From assembly GCF_009696265.1 (NCBI RefSeq), contig NZ_VUMH01000009.1:1-64000 (forward strand): a stretch of 64,000 bases of DNA. Direction: 5' to 3'. Within the stretch, counting starts at the first letter, position 1; each line of letters starts with the position of its first letter. The notes beneath the pieces are model-generated. The model did not search any database. It was not told the DNA's origin and saw nothing but the letters and a program-made list of their open reading frames with translations. Below are positions 60,158 through 64,000 of the stretch, piece by piece. Origin of the DNA: Desulfovibrio porci. Its GTDB lineage: Bacteria; Desulfobacterota; Desulfovibrionia; Desulfovibrionales; Desulfovibrionaceae. The position numbers were made by a program, and so were the translations under genes.

Positions 60158-60210
60158 GGCAATCCTTTGTAGTGGCGCGCGAAAGCGCGCGGCAATGGCC
60201 ACCCTCTGAC

Positions 60211-61785
60211 TTACGACGCCGACGGGACGGAAGAGGGGGGTTCGGCCCCGTTGTATAAACAGACCCGGTCGCGGCCTGAAGTTTTGGCCTGATAAAGGGC
60301 TTTATCCGCCTGCTCCACCAGTTCCGCAGCGCTTGTGGGGTCATCGGCCCCGCGCAGGGCCACCCCGATGCTGACCGTCAGGAACGGGGCCACTGACGAG
60401 CTTTCGTGCCGGAGCCGGAGTCCACGGATCCGTTTTCGCAGGCGCTCCGCCACAGCCGTCGCCGTGGCGGCGGAAGCGCCCGGCAGAAGCGCGCAGAACT
60501 CCTCGCCGCCGTAGCGGAAGACCTGATCCACGGAGTCGTGCAATTCCGCGAGCATGGAGCGGGCCACGGCGATGAGCGCGTTGTCGCCCGCCAGATGCCC
60601 ATACGTGTCGTTATAGAGCTTGAACATGTCCACATCAAGCATGAGCAGGGCCAGCGGGCGGCTTCTGTCGCTTCGGGCGAGGCAGGCGTCGAAATGACGG
60701 CGGTTGCCCACGCCGGTGAGGCCGTCCACCAGGCTGAGACTCCTGAATCTGTCCTTTTCCCGTTCCAGCAGGCCGGAACGGGCGGACAAATCCGTAACAT
60801 GCTTGCTCAGTACCGGCAATATATTGAGCATGTCCTGCAGTTCGCGCACGCGTACGGGCGGCGGAGCTTCCACGGAACCGCCGTCGCGGATGCGCCGGAG
60901 AGAACGCGAGGCCAGGGTGAGGGGAAACAGAACATGGCGGTGCAGCACCAGAATGAAGACGCAGAGAATCAGGAGGACGAGCGCGCCCGAGAGGTAAAAG
61001 ACAAAGTGGGCGCGTCCGGCCGCCAGGCTGATGTGCTCCATGGCCTCATAGGTCATCTCCGCTTCTTTTGAGGAGGCGAGGTCGCTCAGCTGGCGCAGCA
61101 GATCGTCAAAGCGTTTCCAGAGTTCGCGGGCCTCCATGTCGGCCTGTTCGTAGCGTTGCCGGGCGGCTTCCATACTCTCGCGGCTTTCGGTCAATGTGGC
61201 GCATTGGGCAAGTATGCGGGGAACCGCGCCGCGCGCGGACCGGACTTTTGCGCAATAGCCGAGGAGCGTCTCCGGCTTGCGCGCATCGTCCTCTCCGGCG
61301 TAAACGCCGCCGAGGCGTGCCGTGGCCCGGGTAAAAATGTCCGTAGCCCTTGCCAGATCTTTCCGGGCCTGGTCGCTGCGGTTTTTTATCGCATCCAGAG
61401 AATGGAGCAGAGATCTGGCGGAGGCGGCATGTTCCACAAAACGGGAGTTGGCCTCGAATACCGATTCCGTGGCCAGGGCCAGAGCGTTGATCAGGGCGTC
61501 CCGCCGCACCCCGATGTCCGAGGCGTTGTAAACCGTCTCCACATAACGGCGCAGGCTTTCGATATTGATCAGAGTGCGCTGGTTCTTGAGAATGCCCGGC
61601 AGGTGGACCTCATTGGTGCTTTCAGCGGCGGTTTTGATCTCTTGCAGATTACTGTCGATATACCAGTAAACCAGGGCCAGCAGCAAAACGGTGGGCAGAA
61701 GAGCCAGCGCAATAAAGCGGTAGATGCTCATTCGCCGGAAGGTCCTGGTTCTGTCGGGGGACGCCGTTGTAGTGCTGATGTCCAT
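60211..61785 (-). CDS. Membrane diguanylate cyclase (GGDEF)
   Basis: It makes the second messenger c-di-GMP from two GTP. It has 524 residues. Two membrane helices (about 24-44 and 272-293) flank a periplasmic helical sensor of about 225 residues. A HAMP-like coiled linker precedes the GGDEF domain (about 360-515): LTGVGNRRHFDACLA, LLMLDVDMFKLYNDTYGH, RYGGEEFCALLP (GGEEF active site). The usual RxxD inhibition site is not intact, so product feedback may be lost. The gene lies 18 bp after the solute-binding protein gene, likely a single operon, which suggests that the protein may sense the bound ligand. Confidence 0.92.
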   Translation of the reverse strand: MDISTTTASPDRTRTFRRMSIYRFIALALLPTVLLLALVYWYIDSNLQEIKTAAESTNEVHLPGILKNQRTLINIESLRRYVETVYNASDIGVRRDALINALALATESVFEANSRFVEHAASARSLLHSLDAIKNRSDQARKDLARATDIFTRATARLGGVYAGEDDARKPETLLGYCAKVRSARGAVPRILAQCATLTESRESMEAARQRYEQADMEARELWKRFDDLLRQLSDLASSKEAEMTYEAMEHISLAAGRAHFVFYLSGALVLLILCVFILVLHRHVLFPLTLASRSLRRIRDGGSVEAPPPVRVRELQDMLNILPVLSKHVTDLSARSGLLEREKDRFRSLSLVDGLTGVGNRRHFDACLARSDRSRPLALLMLDVDMFKLYNDTYGHLAGDNALIAVARSMLAELHDSVDQVFRYGGEEFCALLPGASAATATAVAERLRKRIRGLRLRHESSSVAPFLTVSIGVALRGADDPTSAAELVEQADKALYQAKTSGRDRVCLYNGAEPPSSVPSAS

Positions 61786-61803
61786 ATGGCACGCCCGACA
61801 GGG

Positions 61804-62604
61804 TCAATAGATATTAAAGGGGAAATAGGCTCTGGTGATGCGGTTGTACTCGCCGTTGACGCGCAGGGTTTTGATCGCCCTGTTCAGGGCCTCCGTCAGT
61901 TCCCGGTCGCTCTTGCGCACGCCGATGCGGGCCAGACTGAGCACGTCGTTGATCTGCAGCGGATCGCCCAGCATGCTGAAATCACGCCCGGCTTCGCTTT
62001 TCAGAAAATCGTAACTGGCCACCGCGTCCACCAGCACCACGTCCACTTCACCCCGGGCCAGCAGGCCGAAGATATCCTTGAACGGAACCTCAAGCACCGT
62101 CGCTATATCCGACCAGTTCTTTTTCAGGATATCCAATTGCATGGAACCGATCTGCGCGGCGAGGCGCTTGCCGCGCAGGCCGTCCTCGCTGATGGCGAGG
62201 CCGGGCCGCCCGATATAGATGGTGCTGGAGCTGTAATACGGTTCCGTAAAGTTCATAAACTGTTTGCGGGGTTCCAGTGCGGCCAGCCCGGCAACCAGGA
62301 TATCCAGTTCTCCGGCGCTCATCATCCGCAGGATGTCGTCAAAGGAGCCGATGACGAACTCGCATTTTGCGTTGATCTGATGGCAGAGCGCTTCGGCCAT
62401 GTCATGGTCGAAGCCGGTATGCCGCCCTTGCGCGTCCATGAACGCCATGGGTGGATAATGATCTTCCATGCCGACGCGCAGCACGGCCGGCGCGGCTTTT
62501 TCCGGTTCGACGGGGGCAAGGCGCTGCCAGAGGGAAAAAGCGGCCAGAGCGCAGGCGCAGACCAAGAGCGGGACGACAAGGCGACTGCGAAGAAAGGAAC
62601 GCAT
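61804..62604 (-). CDS. Periplasmic substrate-binding protein (SBP family 3)
   Basis: A 266-residue protein with an N-terminal hydrophobic segment (about 9-26), either a signal anchor or signal peptide, then an amino-acid-binding-like domain (about 40-265): VLRVGMEDHYPPMAFMDAQGRHTGFDHDMAEAL, VGMxxYPP and GELDILVAGLAALEPRK are typical, with KTLRVNGEYNRITRAYF at the end. No ABC permease or ATPase is nearby. The neighbour downstream is a diguanylate cyclase, thus the protein more probably feeds a signalling than an uptake system. 50 bp after the PBP1A gene. Confidence 0.85.
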   Translation of the reverse strand: MRSFLRSRLVVPLLVCACALAAFSLWQRLAPVEPEKAAPAVLRVGMEDHYPPMAFMDAQGRHTGFDHDMAEALCHQINAKCEFVIGSFDDILRMMSAGELDILVAGLAALEPRKQFMNFTEPYYSSSTIYIGRPGLAISEDGLRGKRLAAQIGSMQLDILKKNWSDIATVLEVPFKDIFGLLARGEVDVVLVDAVASYDFLKSEAGRDFSMLGDPLQINDVLSLARIGVRKSDRELTEALNRAIKTLRVNGEYNRITRAYFPFNIY

Positions 62605-62653
62605 TCGGGCTCCACGGAAAAAGACAAAAAGAGGCGAAAGGAAACCGTTTCAG

Positions 62654-64000
62654 TCAGAACATCTGGCGCATGAGATCTTCGCCGCCCTCAGAGGTATCCA
62701 CCACCGTATTGTCCTGGGCGTTGGCATCCGTGGCCGAAACGCCTTCCAGAGGCATGTCGGCCCGATAGGCGAAGCCGCCGGACATGACGATGCCGTCGGG
62801 CATGGTGAAGTCCTTGGCTTCGTACAGATCCTCCACCACGCTGCGGTAATAGCGGAAAATGGGCGCTGCGGTGCGTCCGCCCTGTTCCAGGCGGCCCAGG
62901 GACTGTAACTGGTCGTAGCCCACATAGACGCCGGTGACCAGATAGGGCGTGAAGCCCACGAACCAGGCGTCGTGCTCTTCATTGGTGGTGCCGGTCTTGC
63001 CCGCGATGAAGCGGCCTTCGATCTTGCCGCGCGCGCCGGTGCCCGCGTTGACCACGTTTTTGAGCAGGGTAGCCATGATATAGGCGTTCTGGGGGCTGAT
63101 GGCCTGCCAGTGTTCCGCGTCCTGGCGGTAGAGTTCGCGGCCCTGGGCGTCGGTGATGGAGGTGATGATCCTCGGGCGCACGCCCAGCCCCTGATTGGCG
63201 AAAGCCGCGTAGGCCTGGGTCAGATTGAGCGGAGACACCGCCACCGCGCCCAGGCTCACCGAGAGTTCCTGCGGGAAGCTGGGTTCCAGACCCAGGGCTT
63301 TGGCCCGCTGGATCACATTGGCGATGCCCACTTGCTGGGCCACGCGCACGGTGGAGGTGTTGCGCGAGAGGGCCAGGGCCTGATGCAGGGGCAATTCGCC
63401 CTTGAAGTTGTGCTCGTAGTTGGAGGGCCGCCAGACCTCGTTGGTATAGGGGTTCACATAGACAAAAGGCGCGTCCAGCACGATGGAGGACGGCGTGAAA
63501 CCGAAATCCATGGCCGTGGAATAGACCACGGGCTTGAAGCTGGAGCCGGGCTGGCGGCGGGCCTGGGTGGCGCGGTTGAAATGGCTCTCTCCGAACTGGT
63601 AGCCGCCGATCAGGGCCACCACGTCGCCGCTCTGCGGCTCCAGGGAGGCCAGAGCCCCCTGCACAGCCGGTTCCTGCTGCAGAAGCAGAGGGATGGGCGC
63701 GCCCTTCTTGACCTCGGCGGCGTCAAAAGGCGTGCTCCGCTGTTCCTTGCGGCCCTTGGCGTTGGTCACGGTGACCGTGCGTGGGGCGGCGGAAACCCAG
63801 ATCAGGTCGCCGGGGCTGAGGACCAGCCTGGCGTCTTTGACGGCCGGGGCGTATATGCCTGCCACCTTGGGATTGGGTTTGCGCGCCCAGGACATGTTGG
63901 CCACCGGGATGATCCCGCTATAGCCCTTGCCCAGCGCCACGCGGGCTTCCTTGGCGTCCACGGCGGTGACCAGCGCCTTGGTCCAGGCGCCGCCCGCCAG
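62654..64000 (-). CDS. Penicillin-binding protein 1A, partial (runs off the window)
   Basis: The C-terminal 448 codons of a class A PBP. The transpeptidase motifs are all seen: SSFKP (SxxK, in RRQPGSSFKPVVYST), SRN (SxN) and KTGTTNE (KTG). An OB-like domain with VALGKGYSGIIPV and DLIWVSAAP-type strands precedes them. The open frame continues past 64000, so the glycosyltransferase domain lies outside. It polymerises and cross-links peptidoglycan at the outer face of the inner membrane. The C-terminus ends with a short acidic tail (GGEDLMRQMF). Gene symbol would be mrcA/ponA. Confidence 0.93.
   Translation of the reverse strand: MAGGAWTKALVTAVDAKEARVALGKGYSGIIPVANMSWARKPNPKVAGIYAPAVKDARLVLSPGDLIWVSAAPRTVTVTNAKGRKEQRSTPFDAAEVKKGAPIPLLLQQEPAVQGALASLEPQSGDVVALIGGYQFGESHFNRATQARRQPGSSFKPVVYSTAMDFGFTPSSIVLDAPFVYVNPYTNEVWRPSNYEHNFKGELPLHQALALSRNTSTVRVAQQVGIANVIQRAKALGLEPSFPQELSVSLGAVAVSPLNLTQAYAAFANQGLGVRPRIITSITDAQGRELYRQDAEHWQAISPQNAYIMATLLKNVVNAGTGARGKIEGRFIAGKTGTTNEEHDAWFVGFTPYLVTGVYVGYDQLQSLGRLEQGGRTAAPIFRYYRSVVEDLYEAKDFTMPDGIVMSGGFAYRADMPLEGVSATDANAQDNTVVDTSEGGEDLMRQMF

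Overview
This is high-GC DNA from a Desulfovibrio-like sulfate reducer (Desulfovibrionaceae). The strongest indications are a complete CO-induced type energy-conserving [NiFe]-hydrogenase operon in the order cooM-K-L-X-U-H-hypA-cooF (the order I know from Desulfovibrio vulgaris), a class I hybrid cluster protein beside a Crp/Fnr-type regulator, a TRAP transporter and a vibrioid-cell-type peptidoglycan carboxypeptidase. Genus is likely; species cannot be told from the sequence alone.

Layout. 1-2 kb: a sensor histidine kinase cut off after its HisKA domain, next to a 74-bp inverted repeat that looks like insertion-element debris. 2-9 kb (minus): housekeeping cluster pyrH-frr-uppS-cdsA-dxr-rseP-tsaB (pyrimidine nucleotides, ribosome recycling, isoprenoid and phospholipid synthesis, site-2 protease, tRNA t6A), interrupted by two very long palindromes. 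9-10.4 kb: azlC-azlD-DUF4911 coupled by ATGA overlaps. 10.4-15.6 kb: methyltransferase, a HEGAH metalloprotease with a near-perfect sigma-28 promoter, an EAL-HDOD protein, and a DUF417/DUF302 pair. 15.9-19.8 kb (minus): sialic-acid-family synthase (NeuB type), LIC12162-type transferase and Sel1-repeat lipoprotein-like protein, all translationally coupled. 19.9-22.9 kb: moeA, EamA transporter, rdgB. 23.4-27.4 kb: an unusually large flagellar cap protein FliD and its neighbour FliS. 27.5-33.7 kb: hcp, HcpR-like regulator, flavodoxin-like protein, PPOX-like protein, NapH/NosR-like membrane ferredoxin, HPP protein and a small exported basic protein; this reads as a nitrosative-stress/nitrogen-oxide cluster. 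33.9-42.6 kb (minus): coo hydrogenase operon, containing a previously untracked 53-codon gene for a CxxCxxCxxxC protein between cooL and cooX. 42.8-45.4 kb: gpsA and a Csd4/Pgp1-like cell-shape peptidase. 46-48.7 kb: divergent copZ and copA. 48.8-50.6 kb: a 589-residue RTX-like beta-solenoid protein with a sigma-28 promoter lying directly on its start codon. 50.9-58.7 kb: glycerate 2-kinase, enolase-like protein with altered active site, TRAP transporter (P, Q, M), GntR regulator and LarA-like protein, a probable 2-hydroxy-acid (glycerate-like) catabolic unit. 58.9-64 kb (minus): penicillin-binding protein 1A (runs off the window), periplasmic solute-binding protein, diguanylate cyclase, trmI and an SMR exporter.

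Intergenic DNA is rich in palindromic, repeated elements (5.6, 7.3, 12.6, 15.7, 23.1, 29.3 and 45.9 kb). No tRNA, rRNA, CRISPR array or intact insertion sequence was found. The best candidates for something undescribed are the 53-residue Coo-associated iron-sulfur protein, the two sigma-28-driven non-flagellar genes, and the enolase-like/LarA/TRAP cluster.
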